From Achromobacter xylosoxidans A8 (GTDB lineage: Bacteria; Pseudomonadota; Gammaproteobacteria; Burkholderiales; Burkholderiaceae_B), in contig NC_014640.1 in NCBI RefSeq assembly GCF_000165835.1, forward strand, positions 2,852,001 to 2,916,000: 64,000 nucleotides of DNA. Direction: 5' to 3'. Every line of letters begins with the position of its first letter. The stretch's first letter is position 1. The position numbers and the translations under genes were made by a program. The notes beneath the pieces were generated by a model. It was not told where the DNA came from. It made no database searches and worked only from the letters and a program-made list of their open reading frames with translations. Of the stretch, positions 34,033-44,622 are shown piece by piece.

Positions 34033-35426
34033 GCGCGCCGCAAGTCCTGCGGGGCGCCGCGCCTGGCGCGGATGCGATGCATGTGCCCGTGGCCATCATC
34101 GGCGCCGGCGCCTGCGGCCTGACCGCCGCCTTGCGGCTGGCCGAAGCCGGCATCGAAACCGTGCTGATCGAGCGCGACGCCGCGCCCAGCGGTTCCACCG
34201 CCTTGTCTTCCGGCTTCATCCCGGCGGCCGGATCGGCCGCGCAGCGGGCCGCCGGCATCGAGGACGACGCGCAACGCTACGCCACGGACATCCAGGCCAA
34301 GACCGGCGGCACAGCCGCGCCGCATCTGGTCGCCGCCTACGCGGGCGCGTCCGCGGCCGCCGTCGACAACCTGGCGCGCCACGGTCTCGCGTTTGAGGTG
34401 CTGGATGGCTTCCTGTACCCGGGCCATACCGCTCGTCGCATGCACACCTTGCCCGAGCGCACCGGCGCAGCCCTGGTCGCCGCGCTGGAGCGTGCTGCCA
34501 CCGGGGCCGGCGCCTATCTGCTGACCCGCGCCCTGGCGCGGAAAATCTGGACGGACGATGACGACCGCATCACGGCGGTCGGCTGCGAACGGCCGGACGG
34601 AACCATCGACGTGATCGGCTGCGACGTGCTGATCCTGGCCTGCAACGGTTTTGGCGGCAATGCGGCGATGGTGGCCGAGCATCTGCCGGCCATGCGCGGG
34701 GCCGTCTACGGCGGCCACGCCGGCAACGACGGCAGCGCCATCGAGTGGGGCGCGCAGCTGGGCGCGCGGCTGGCGGACCTGGGCGGCTATCAGGGCCACG
34801 GCTCTTGGGCCACGCCCCAGGGCGCGCTGATTTCCTGGGCCGTGATGATGGATGGCGGCGTGCAGATCAATGGCGCGGGGCAGCGGTTCCACGACGAGAC
34901 GCATGGCTACTCCGAGGCTGCGGTCCATGTGCTGGCGCAGCCTGGCGCGGTGGCCTGGAACGTATTCGACGATCGCACGCTGGCACTGGCGCGCAGCTTC
35001 CCGGACTTCATGCAGGCCGAGGCGGGCCAGGCGCTCAAGACCTGCGCCGACCTGGCGGCGCTGGCGGCCCTGATCGGCTGCGACGAAGCGACGTTGAGCC
35101 AGACGCTGGATGGTGTGGCGGCGGGCGTCGCCGACGCATACGGGCGGCGCTTCGAGCGCGCGCTGCAAGCACCTTTCCACGCCATCAAAGTGACGGGCGC
35201 GCTGTTCCATACGCAAGGCGGCCTGGATATCGATGCGCATTGCCGCGTGCTGGACCAGGCGGGCAACGCCTTGCCGAACTTGCTGGCCGCGGGCGGCGCG
35301 GCGCGCGGCGTTTCGGGCAATGACGTAGCCGGCTACCTGTCCGGCAATGGTCTGCTCAGCGCGGTGGCCGGAGGCCATATCGCGGCGGCGACCGCCGCCA
35401 GCCTGCTCGGGCGCGAACTCGCTTAG
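34029..35426 (+). CDS. FAD-dependent dehydrogenase, fumarate-reductase/TcuA-like
   Basis: 465 aa from a GTG at 34029 overlapping the previous stop; an ATG at 34077 is an alternative. Rossmann FAD motif VAIIGAGACGLTAALRL near residue 18, then VLIERDAAPSGSTALSSGF, LILACNGFGGN, YGGHAGNDGSAIEWG, and a C-terminal LLAAGGAARGVSGNDVAGYL. This layout is that of the fumarate reductase/succinate dehydrogenase flavoprotein and 3-ketosteroid dehydrogenase superfamily, including tricarballylate dehydrogenase TcuA. A role in making a C=C double bond next to carboxylates would feed the aconitase-like enzyme. No signal peptide or cytochrome domain. Confidence 0.8.
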   Translation: MSAPQVLRGAAPGADAMHVPVAIIGAGACGLTAALRLAEAGIETVLIERDAAPSGSTALSSGFIPAAGSAAQRAAGIEDDAQRYATDIQAKTGGTAAPHLVAAYAGASAAAVDNLARHGLAFEVLDGFLYPGHTARRMHTLPERTGAALVAALERAATGAGAYLLTRALARKIWTDDDDRITAVGCERPDGTIDVIGCDVLILACNGFGGNAAMVAEHLPAMRGAVYGGHAGNDGSAIEWGAQLGARLADLGGYQGHGSWATPQGALISWAVMMDGGVQINGAGQRFHDETHGYSEAAVHVLAQPGAVAWNVFDDRTLALARSFPDFMQAEAGQALKTCADLAALAALIGCDEATLSQTLDGVAAGVADAYGRRFERALQAPFHAIKVTGALFHTQGGLDIDAHCRVLDQAGNALPNLLAAGGAARGVSGNDVAGYLSGNGLLSAVAGGHIAAATAASLLGRELA

Positions 35427-35434
35427 GAATCGAT

Positions 35435-36295
35435 ATGAAGCAAACCCTGAAGACACAGCTGGCCGGCGGCGCCGTGCTGGCTCCCGGCGTCTACGACGCC
35501 TTGTCCGCCCTGATCGCCGAACAGGCGGGTTTTGGCGCCCTGTACCTGTCCGGCGCGTCGATCGCATACACGCGGCTGGGCCGCTCGGACATCGGCCTGA
35601 CCACGTACAGCGAAGTCGAGGACACGCTGGCCCGCATTACCGAACGGGTCGCCACGCCCGTCATCGTGGACGCTGACACGGGCTTCGGCAACGCCTTGAA
35701 CACGCAGCGCACGGTGCGCGGCCTGGAGCGCGCCGGCGCCGCCATGATCCAGCTGGAGGACCAGACCTTTCCCAAGCGCTGCGGCCACCTGGACGGCAAA
35801 ACAGTGATTCCCGCCGCCGAGATGCGCGGCAAGCTGCGCGCCGCGGTGGATGCAAGGACCGATGCGTCGACACTGATCTTGGCACGCACGGATGCGCTGG
35901 CGGTGGAAGGGCTGGAGGCTGCGCTGGACCGGGCGGAATCGTATCTGGAAGCCGGCGCCGATGCGCTCTTCATCGAGGCGCTGCGCACGCCCGAACAGAT
36001 GCAGGCGGCATGCAGCCGCTTTGCGCAGCGCGTGCCGCTGCTGGCCAATATGGTGGAGGGGGGCAAGACCCCGGTGCAAAGCGCCGATGCCCTGACCGCG
36101 TTGGGGTTCCGCATCGTCATCTTCCCGGGCGGCACGGCGCGCGCTGTGGCGCACACCTTGCAGGGCTACTACGCCAGCCTGCGCGCGCACGGCACCACCG
36201 CGCCGTGGCGCGAGGGCATGCTGGATTTCGACGGCTTGAACGCCGTGATCGGCACGCCCGAGCTGCTGGAGCGCGGGCGCCGTTACGAGGGCTGA
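35435..36295 (+). CDS. Isocitrate lyase/PEP mutase superfamily lyase
   Basis: 286 aa. Superfamily markers: PGVYDALSALIAEQAGFGALYLSG, TPVIVDADTGFGN (Mg-binding Asp79/Asp81), MIQLEDQ, and the catalytic loop PKRCGH (113-118) with Cys116. The KRCGH loop is retained in C-C lyases such as methylisocitrate lyase and dimethylmalate lyase and differs from PEP mutase, so a retro-Claisen cleavage of a 2-hydroxy-dicarboxylate to pyruvate, glyoxylate or oxalate-type products is likely. It is the last gene of the operon. It could also be an oxaloacetate decarboxylase. Confidence 0.85.
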   Translation: MKQTLKTQLAGGAVLAPGVYDALSALIAEQAGFGALYLSGASIAYTRLGRSDIGLTTYSEVEDTLARITERVATPVIVDADTGFGNALNTQRTVRGLERAGAAMIQLEDQTFPKRCGHLDGKTVIPAAEMRGKLRAAVDARTDASTLILARTDALAVEGLEAALDRAESYLEAGADALFIEALRTPEQMQAACSRFAQRVPLLANMVEGGKTPVQSADALTALGFRIVIFPGGTARAVAHTLQGYYASLRAHGTTAPWREGMLDFDGLNAVIGTPELLERGRRYEG

Positions 36296-36305
36296 GGCCG
36301 CCGCC

Positions 36306-36926
36306 TCAGCGCGGCGTGCGCTGGTGCGGCACCAGCGGTGGCACCGGCTGGTCGGCGACCAGTTGCCAGAACGCCGGCAGGAAGCATTCGGCCACCAGCA
36401 GCGGCTGGCCCTGGCGCCAGAACACCGAGCGGCGCGCCCAGATGCGGCCGGCGTCCGGATCGCGCTGCCCGGCGGGCAACACGCCCAGCGCTGTGGCATG
36501 GAACGGCACCGGCGCGGCCAGCCGGCGGCAGGCGAACGGCGAGCGCACCACCGTGCTGTCGTGGTATAGCATGTCCGCCAGCGGGCGGGTCAGCAGGCGG
36601 CGCATGCCTTGCCAGGCGCCGTGCGACGCGCGCAGCGGCGTCAGGCTGCGGGCGGGCACGCTGTCCACGCCGTTCACCGACATCAGCACCTCGCGGATCC
36701 ATACTGGCGTGCCGGGCGCGATGCCCATCGCCCGGGCTTCGTCCGGCGGCGCGCCATCCGCGTACTCGGCCAGCACGCGCAGGCGCACCTGGCCGACCTG
36801 GCGCAAACCGGCGGTCAGCGCGCCAGGGCGGAACAGCCAATGGCGCGGGGCAGGGGGCAGGATGGGCGGCGCGCTGGCCAGCCAGCCTGCGGCAAGAGGG
36901 GGATGGTGTGCTGCGGGTTTGCTCAT
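36306..36926 (-). CDS. ubiC: Chorismate--pyruvate lyase UbiC
   Basis: 206 aa. UbiC motifs: HWLFRPGALTAGLRQVGQVR, IREVLMSVNGVDSVPARSLT, and IWARRSVFWRQGQPLLVAEC with the C-terminal EcFLPAFW. It converts chorismate to 4-hydroxybenzoate and pyruvate, the first ubiquinone-specific step, in the cytoplasm. ubiA is not adjacent. It converges with the lyase gene; a 7-bp hairpin at 36292-36309 spans both stop codons. Confidence 0.9.
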   Translation of the reverse strand: MSKPAAHHPPLAAGWLASAPPILPPAPRHWLFRPGALTAGLRQVGQVRLRVLAEYADGAPPDEARAMGIAPGTPVWIREVLMSVNGVDSVPARSLTPLRASHGAWQGMRRLLTRPLADMLYHDSTVVRSPFACRRLAAPVPFHATALGVLPAGQRDPDAGRIWARRSVFWRQGQPLLVAECFLPAFWQLVADQPVPPLVPHQRTPR

Positions 36927-37032
36927 GGCTGCGTATTATGCCAAGCCGGGCGGAACGGCCCAATGCGTCGCAATGACGCAGCGCCAAGTGGCGCGGGCCG
37001 GCGGGCCTGTCCGTCGTCCGGGAAAGCACTTA

Positions 37033-37062
37033 TTGTCCCAGGAACCCGCGTCTCCCTATCAT
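37033..37062 (+). promoter_or_regulatory. Predicted promoter of the nitrilase/AmiCR operon
   Basis: TTGTCC (37033-37038), 18-bp spacer, TATCAT (37057-37062). Predicted transcription start near 37069, just before the first leader hairpin. Confidence 0.5.
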
Positions 37063-37068
37063 TCGCAC

Positions 37069-37186
37069 ACGGTCAACATTGACCAGAACGGCTCGCAGTA
37101 CCCCGCAGCAATGATTGCTGCCTGAACATACAGTCTTGGCTATAGAAGCCCCCGACTTGCACGCAATGCGTGGTCGGGGGCTTTTT
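37069..37186 (+). ncRNA. Structured leader RNA, candidate AmiR antitermination target
   Basis: Three hairpins precede the terminator. A: GGTCAA/TTGACC (37071-37084). B: GCAGC/GCTGC with loop AATGATT (37105-37121). C: GGCT/AGCC with loop ATAGA (37138-37150). The 3' arm of C is also the first four bases of the terminator stem, so C and the terminator are mutually exclusive. Loops B and C both start A-x-x-G, reminiscent of ANTAR-target hairpins, which are hexaloops with A1 and G4. AmiC and AmiR are encoded in the operon that follows. The function is inferred. Confidence 0.5.
37147..37186 (+). terminator. Leader terminator upstream of the nitrilase gene
   Basis: AGCCCCCGAC (37147-37156) pairs perfectly with GTCGGGGGCT (37173-37182), with an inner CACGC/GCGTG stem, followed by TTTTCGTTTTC. 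It ends 30 bp before the nitrilase ATG. No plus-strand gene lies just upstream, so it is best explained as a regulated leader terminator. Confidence 0.8.
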
Positions 37187-37215
37187 CGTTTTCAATTTCT
37201 GAATATGGAGTTCGC

Positions 37216-38106
37216 ATGCAAGCGTCGGATCCGCAACGTTCCCCCGCCTCCGTGACCTGGGTGGCCAGCGTGCAGATGGAGCCCGCGATTGGCGAAGTCG
37301 CCGCCAACATCGCCCGTTCCGTCGAACTGGTGGAGCTGGCCGTGGCCCAGGGCGCGCGGCTGGTGGTACTGCCGGAACTGGCCAATACGGGCTACATGTT
37401 CGAAAGCCGCGAGGAAGCCCATGCCTTGGCCGAAGCGGTCCCGGAAGGCCCCAGCTCGCAGGCATGGATCGCGTTGGCGCAGCGTCTGGGCATCTATCTG
37501 GTGGCGGGCATCGCCGAGCGCGCGGGCGGGCGACTCTACAACTCCGCGCTGATCGCGGGGCCGGAGGGCTATCTGGGCACCTACCGCAAGCTGCATCTGT
37601 GGGGCGATGAGAACCTGTACTTCGAGGCCGGCGACCTGGGCTTGCCGCTGTTCGACACCGAGCTGGGCCGCATCGGCGTGGCCATTTGCTACGACGGCTG
37701 GTTTCCCGAGGTCTACCGGCTGCTGGCGGTGCGCGGCGCGGACATCGTAGCGGTGCCGACCAATTGGGTGCCGATGCCGGGACAGACGCGCGACGGACCC
37801 GTCATGGCCCACGCGCTGACCATGAGCGGCGCCCACAGCAACGGTCTGACGGTGGTTTGCGCCGACCGTGTCGGCACCGAGCGCGGCCAGCCCTTCGTGG
37901 GTCGCAGCCTGATCGTGGGTTCGCAGGGCTGGATGGCGGCAGGACCGGCCAGCATCGATCAGGAAGAGGTGCTGCTGGCGCCCATAGACGTGCCGGCCTC
38001 GCGCCGGGCGCGCCAATTGAACGATTTCAACCACGTGCTGCGCGACAGGCGCCGCGATATCTATGACGAGCAGTTGGGCGCCGCCGCAAATCCGCGGCAA
38101 CGCTAA
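37216..38106 (+). CDS. Nitrilase-superfamily carbon-nitrogen hydrolase (amidohydrolase)
   Basis: 296 aa with the Glu-Lys-Cys triad: Glu54 (VLPELANTGY), Lys125 (YRKLHLW), Cys159 (AICYDGWFPE). The superfamily hydrolyses nitriles, aliphatic amides, N-carbamoyl compounds or omega-amides. It is shorter than AmiE (about 346 aa) and closer in size to omega-amidase/carbamoylputrescine hydrolases, so the substrate is open. First gene of the operon with GGAG 5 nt before the ATG. Being under a leader terminator with AmiC/AmiR downstream, it is probably induced by its amide substrate. Confidence 0.88.
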   Translation: MQASDPQRSPASVTWVASVQMEPAIGEVAANIARSVELVELAVAQGARLVVLPELANTGYMFESREEAHALAEAVPEGPSSQAWIALAQRLGIYLVAGIAERAGGRLYNSALIAGPEGYLGTYRKLHLWGDENLYFEAGDLGLPLFDTELGRIGVAICYDGWFPEVYRLLAVRGADIVAVPTNWVPMPGQTRDGPVMAHALTMSGAHSNGLTVVCADRVGTERGQPFVGRSLIVGSQGWMAAGPASIDQEEVLLAPIDVPASRRARQLNDFNHVLRDRRRDIYDEQLGAAANPRQR

Positions 38107-38146
38107 GCGACGGTCCCCGGCCGTTTCCCCCCCAAGGAGAAAACCC

Positions 38147-39313
38147 ATGAAGAGCCTATTCAATAGCTGCCGCATTCGCCTGTCGTTTATCGCACTGCTT
38201 ACCGCCGCGGGCGGCGTCCATGCCGCGGAACCGCTGCGCATCGGCGTGCCGGTCGGTCTGTCCGGCGCCAACAGTGTGGTCGCGCCTGGCGTGGTGCAGG
38301 CCTCGCAACTGGCCGCCGACGAGATCAACGCGGCTGGCGGCATCCTGGGCCGCCAGATCGTGCTGGAGATTGCCGACGACGCCTCGGGCGCGGTCGGCGC
38401 GCAGAAGGCCTACGACACGCTGGTGTTCCAGAAGAAGGTCGACGCCATCATCGCCATGGAAACCAGCGCGGCGCGCAATGCCGCGCTGCCCATCGTGTCG
38501 CGCGGCAAGGTGCCCTATATCTACACCTCGTTCTACGAAGGGCGCTCCTGCAACCGCTGGCTGCACGTGAACGGCTGGGTGCCCGAGCAGCAGGTGGCGC
38601 CGGTGGTCGATCACTTCATGCAGGACCGCAAGGCCAAGACCTTCTTCCTGGTCGGCAGCGACTATGCCTTCGGCCGCGGCATGCTCAAGTTCACGCGGGA
38701 ATACATCGAAAAGCAGGGCGGGCGCGTGGTGGGCGAGGAGTACCTGCCGATCGACGGCTCCGACTGGACGCCGGTGGTGTCCAAGATACGCTCAGCCAAC
38801 CCGGACGCGCTGATCAGTTCGACAGCCGGCGGCGGCCCCAATGTCAGCCTGGCCAAGCAGGTCAAGGCGGCGGGCCTGTCCATGCCCTACGGCAACCTGG
38901 CGATCGACGAGGGTACCGCCAAGACCATGGGCGATACGGCGGTGGGCATGTACATGTCGGCCTCGTATCTGACCAGCATCGACACGCCGCAGAACCGAAA
39001 ATTCCTGGACGGCCTGAAGGCGAAGTTCGGCAACGACGCCAAGACCGCCAACGAATTCTCCGCGCCGCAGTATGAAGCCTTCTACCTGTACAAGGCGGCG
39101 GTCGAAAAGGCCGGCGGCACCGATGCGCCCAAGGTGGTGCAGGCGCTGAGCGCGGTCACGTTCGACGGCCCGCGCGGCCCCGTGACGATGGACCGCCAGC
39201 GCCACGCGGCGTTGACCATGCGCCTGGGCCAGGTGCAGCAGGACGGCTCCATCAAGATCCTGCAGACCTTCGACAAAGTCGATCCGGGCGCGCAATGCCC
39301 CGACTTGAAGTGA
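38147..39313 (+). CDS. Liv-type ABC transporter periplasmic binding protein
   Basis: 388 aa with a Sec signal peptide (ALLTAAGGVHA-AE). Type 1 fold of the amide/urea/branched-chain class: IGVPVGLSGANSVVAPGVVQ, LAADEINAAGGILGRQIVLE, TFFLVGSDYAFGRGMLKF. Strong AAGGAG before the ATG at 38147. The fold is the same as that of the cytoplasmic AmiC in this operon. Confidence 0.9.
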   Translation: MKSLFNSCRIRLSFIALLTAAGGVHAAEPLRIGVPVGLSGANSVVAPGVVQASQLAADEINAAGGILGRQIVLEIADDASGAVGAQKAYDTLVFQKKVDAIIAMETSAARNAALPIVSRGKVPYIYTSFYEGRSCNRWLHVNGWVPEQQVAPVVDHFMQDRKAKTFFLVGSDYAFGRGMLKFTREYIEKQGGRVVGEEYLPIDGSDWTPVVSKIRSANPDALISSTAGGGPNVSLAKQVKAAGLSMPYGNLAIDEGTAKTMGDTAVGMYMSASYLTSIDTPQNRKFLDGLKAKFGNDAKTANEFSAPQYEAFYLYKAAVEKAGGTDAPKVVQALSAVTFDGPRGPVTMDRQRHAALTMRLGQVQQDGSIKILQTFDKVDPGAQCPDLK

Positions 39314-39366
39314 CGATTGCGTCATGACACGCGCCGCCGGCCATGCCGGCGGCGCCGGAGACCGAT

Positions 39367-40192
39367 ATGGGTTTGCTGCTGGACATCCTGAGCACGGCCG
39401 CCATGCTGTTCATCGTGACGGCCGGGCTGATGATCATCTTTGGCGTGATGAAGATCGTCAACTTCGCGCATGGCGCGATTCTCACCCTGGGCAGTTATGC
39501 CAGCCTGGTGGTGACGCAGCTGGGGCTGAATCCCTGGCTGGCGCTGCCGTTCGCCCTGGCGGTGGGCGTGCTGGTGGGCATGGGCGTGGAGCGTCTGATC
39601 GTGCAGCCGCTGTACAAGCGGCCGCTGGATGCGATCTTGGCTACCTGGGGTTTGGGCATCGTGATCGGCCAGCTCATCACCATGGCGTTCGGGCGCGAAG
39701 TGAAATTCGCGGATTCGCCCATCCATGGCGCCGTGTCCTTCCTGGGCATCGAGTATTCGGCATACCGGCTGTTCCTGTTGCCAGCGGCGCTGCTGATATA
39801 TGCCGCGATGGCGCTGCTGCTCAGCGGCACGCGCTTCGGCGTGCGGACGCGGGCGGTGATCATGAATGAGGACCTGGCGCGCGGCCTGGGCATCAACGCC
39901 GAGCGAATCCGCTTCACCACTTTCGGCCTGGGCGCGGGGCTGGGAGCGCTGGCTGGCGCGCTGATCACGCCGCTGTCCAGCGTCGATCCGAACATGGGAT
40001 TGCCCTGGCTCGTCAGCGCCTTCATGCTGGTGATGGTGTCGGGTCATTCGATTACCGCGCTGCTGTTGACCTGCCTGGTCTATGGCGCTTGCCAGGTGCT
40101 GGTGAGCGTCTACGTCAGCCCGATCCTGGGCGGCGTCACCATCGCCGTGCTGGCCGCGCTGACGCTGCGCCTGCGTCCCCAAGGATTCGCCC

Positions 40193-40200
<8 letters not shown>
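39367..40200 (+). CDS. livH: Liv-type ABC permease LivH
   Basis: 277 aa from the ATG at 39367, chosen because GGAG lies 7 nt upstream; an ATG at 39343 is also in frame. MIIFGVMKIVNFAHGAILTLGSYA is the LivH start and NEDLARGLGINAERIRFTTF the EAA-like loop. Eight or so membrane helices. Overlaps the next gene by 8 bp. Confidence 0.9.
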
Positions 40201-42009
<1,809 letters not shown>

Positions 42010-42013
<4 letters not shown>

Positions 42014-42726
42014 CGACCATCGCGGCGCCGGCGTTGCGCCTGGAAGAGGTGTCCAGCGGCTACAAAAGGGCCATGGTGCTGCACGACGTGTCGCTTGAGG
42101 TCGAGCGCGGCACGTGCGTGGCCCTGCTGGGGAAGAACGGCATGGGCAAGAGCACCTTGCTCAAGACGGTCATGGGCTATTTGCCCAAGCAGCGGGGCCG
42201 CGTCAGCGTGGGCGGGGTGGACGCGACCCGGCTGCGGCCGCACGAAGTGGCACGCTGCGGCGTGGCCTACGCGGCCCAGGAGCAGCCGCTGTTTCCCGAC
42301 CTTAGCATCCGCGACAACCTGCGCCTGGGCCTGCCGCGCGAGCAGCTCTTCGATGAACGCTTTGCCGAGATCGCCGAGCTGTTTCCGGTATTCACGACCC
42401 GCTTGCGCCAGCACGCCGGCACCCTGTCGGGGGGAGAGCAGAAAATGCTGCTGGTGGCGCGCGGGCTGATGCAGCGGCCCGCGCTCTTGCTGCTGGACGA
42501 GATCACGGAAGGGCTGCAGCCCTCGGTGATCGAGCGCCTGGGCCGCGCGCTGAACTGGGAGCGTGAACGGCACGGCACGACGATGTTCATCGTGGAGCAG
42601 AACGTGGCATTCGCCCTGGACGTGGCCGACCGCTACCTGGTGCTCAAGCAGGGCAGCATCGTCGACGAAGGCGAGGCTGGCGCGTCCGAGGCGGCGGGCA
42701 ATATCATTGCTCATCTCAAAGTATGA
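42010..42726 (+). CDS. livF: Liv-type ABC ATPase LivF
   Basis: 238 aa, ATGA overlap with the fusion gene. Walker A GKNGMGKST, signature LSGGEQKMLLVARGL, Walker B LLLLDEITEGLQ with Ile for the usual Pro, as in UrtE-type proteins. Second ATPase of the importer. Confidence 0.9.
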
Positions 42727-42787
42727 ACGCCATCCGGCCCGAATTCACCATGACGCACGCGCGCAGTATCCGTACAAGGATTCCATC

Positions 42788-43951
42788 ATGACTACGCCCC
42801 AGGACAAGGACGCGGAGCGGCCGGGCTGGCGCATCGGCGTGCTGTATTCGCGCAGCGGCGTCACCGGCACCACGGAATCGCAGCATTTCTTCGGCACGGT
42901 GCTGGCGGTGGAAGAAATCAACGAACTGGGCGGCGTGCTGGGCCGGCCGTTGGCGCCAGTGGCCTACGACCCGCGCAGCGACGCCGAGGAATACCGCCGC
43001 CTGGCGGCGCGCCTGCTGCTGGACGATGAAGTCAGCGTCATCTTCGGCGGCTGCACTTCGCACTGCCGCAAGGCCATGCTGCCGGTGGTGGAGCGCAGTA
43101 ATTCCCTGCTGTGGTACGGCTCGGTGTACGAAGGCTTCGAATACTCGCCCAACGTCATCTACACCGGCGCGGCGCCCAACCAGGGCAGCATGCAGTTGGC
43201 GGCCTACCTGATCCAGAACTGCGGCTCGCGCATCTTCCTGGTGGGCGCGGACTACATCTATCCGCGCGAGACCAACCGCATCATGCGCGAAACCGTCGAG
43301 GAACACGGCGGCGAGATCCTGGACGAAACCTATCTGCCGTTGGGCTGCGATGACAGCGAAATCAACGATGTTGTCGCGGACATCCGCCGCATCCAGCCCG
43401 ACGTGGTGTTCTCCACCCTTATCGGCGCCGACGCGCAGCGCTTCTACCAGCGCTACCACGAGGCCTGCCAGGCGGAAGGCACGGCCGCCTCGCATATCCC
43501 CATCGCCAGCCTGACGATGGCGGAATCGGAGGTGGCGGAGATCGGGCCGCAGCGTTGCGTCGGCCATATCACCGCGGCAACTTACTTCAACACGGTGGAC
43601 ACGCCCGCCAACGCGCATTTCCTGGCTCGCTGGCGCGAGCGCTTCGGCGACCATCCCGCCAGCGTCTATGCAGAGACCTGCTATAGCCAGATGCACCTGT
43701 TTGCGCGCGCCTTGCAGCGCGTGGGCAGCATGGACACCCGCAAGCTGGTGCAGGCGGTGCACCAGGTGCAGTTCGACGCGCCAGACGGGCAGATGTCCGT
43801 GCTGGCGGAGAACAATCACAGCGTGCTGACGCCGCGCATCGGCGTGTGCCGGGAGGACGGGCGCTTCGACATCGTCTGGGAAAGCGACGAACCGGTGAAG
43901 CCAGACCCGTACCTCACCGCATTCGGACTGGACGAGTTTTGGTTGAAATAG
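42788..43951 (+). CDS. amiC: AmiC-like ligand sensor, cytoplasmic
   Basis: 387 aa, type 1 periplasmic-binding fold without any signal peptide: WRIGVLYSRSGVTGTTESQH, FGTVLAVEEINELGGVLGRP, VSVIFGGCTSHCRKAMLPVV, LLWYGSVYEGFEYSPNVIYT, FLVGADYIYPRETNRI. These are AmiC/UrtA signatures; lack of a leader and adjacency to amiR (2 bp) identify the regulatory AmiC. In Pseudomonas, AmiC sequesters AmiR until an amide binds. Confidence 0.9.
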   Translation: MTTPQDKDAERPGWRIGVLYSRSGVTGTTESQHFFGTVLAVEEINELGGVLGRPLAPVAYDPRSDAEEYRRLAARLLLDDEVSVIFGGCTSHCRKAMLPVVERSNSLLWYGSVYEGFEYSPNVIYTGAAPNQGSMQLAAYLIQNCGSRIFLVGADYIYPRETNRIMRETVEEHGGEILDETYLPLGCDDSEINDVVADIRRIQPDVVFSTLIGADAQRFYQRYHEACQAEGTAASHIPIASLTMAESEVAEIGPQRCVGHITAATYFNTVDTPANAHFLARWRERFGDHPASVYAETCYSQMHLFARALQRVGSMDTRKLVQAVHQVQFDAPDGQMSVLAENNHSVLTPRIGVCREDGRFDIVWESDEPVKPDPYLTAFGLDEFWLK

Positions 43952-43953
43952 CC

Positions 43954-44589
43954 ATGGACCATAGCCTACGCCGCCTCTATGAGGACCTGCGCAGTGTGGC
44001 CGTCGCCGTGGTGTATCCGCCGGGCGAGGACCGCGACCTGCTGGTCGAGCAACTCAAGCGCATCGGTTGCCGCATCCATTTGCACTGGCCGTTTCCGGAT
44101 GGGCCGCCCGCCGGGGTGGACGTCATCTTCTTCCAGGTGTCGCAGTGCGGCCGCAACAGCGCCGCCTGGACCGCCAGCGAGGTCGAGGCCACGCTGATCG
44201 CCTTGTCCGAGTACGAAACCCCGACCACTTTGAAGCAGCTGCTCAAGACCAACGCGCATGGCGTGCTGACACGGCCGTTCCGCTCGGCGGGCGTGCTCAG
44301 CACGCTGGTGCTGGCGCGCTCGGCCAAGCAGTTCCAGGGCCGCCAGCAGTCCAAGATCAACAAGCTGGAAAACACGATAAAGGCGCGGCGCGTCGTCGAA
44401 AAGGCGATCCGCGTGCTGATGGACCACCAGCGCCTGGACGAGCGCGCGGCCTATGAGCACATGCGGACCCGGGCGACGGGCCTGCGCGTGAGCGTGGCGG
44501 AAGTGGCCGCGATGATCATCGAGGCCAGCGAGGCCATGGAAAAACTCGGCCTGGGGGCCTTGCGCCCGGGGCCGCCCCAGAACAACTGA
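43954..44589 (+). CDS. amiR: AmiR-type antitermination regulator with ANTAR domain
   Basis: 211 aa. The N-terminal part (~10-125) is a pseudo-receiver without a clear phosphoacceptor Asp. A coiled-coil stretch (SKINKLENTIKARRVVEKAI) leads into the ANTAR helices (~145-200: VVEKAIRVLMDHQRLDERAA; GLRVSVAEVAAMIIEASEAM). ANTAR binds paired RNA hairpins and prevents terminator formation. The obvious target is the leader 6.8 kb upstream at the head of its own operon, giving positive feedback when amide is present. Confidence 0.9.
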   Translation: MDHSLRRLYEDLRSVAVAVVYPPGEDRDLLVEQLKRIGCRIHLHWPFPDGPPAGVDVIFFQVSQCGRNSAAWTASEVEATLIALSEYETPTTLKQLLKTNAHGVLTRPFRSAGVLSTLVLARSAKQFQGRQQSKINKLENTIKARRVVEKAIRVLMDHQRLDERAAYEHMRTRATGLRVSVAEVAAMIIEASEAMEKLGLGALRPGPPQNN

Positions 44590-44622
44590 ACGCACTGAAT
44601 GCGCATGCCGAGGAGCCGGACA

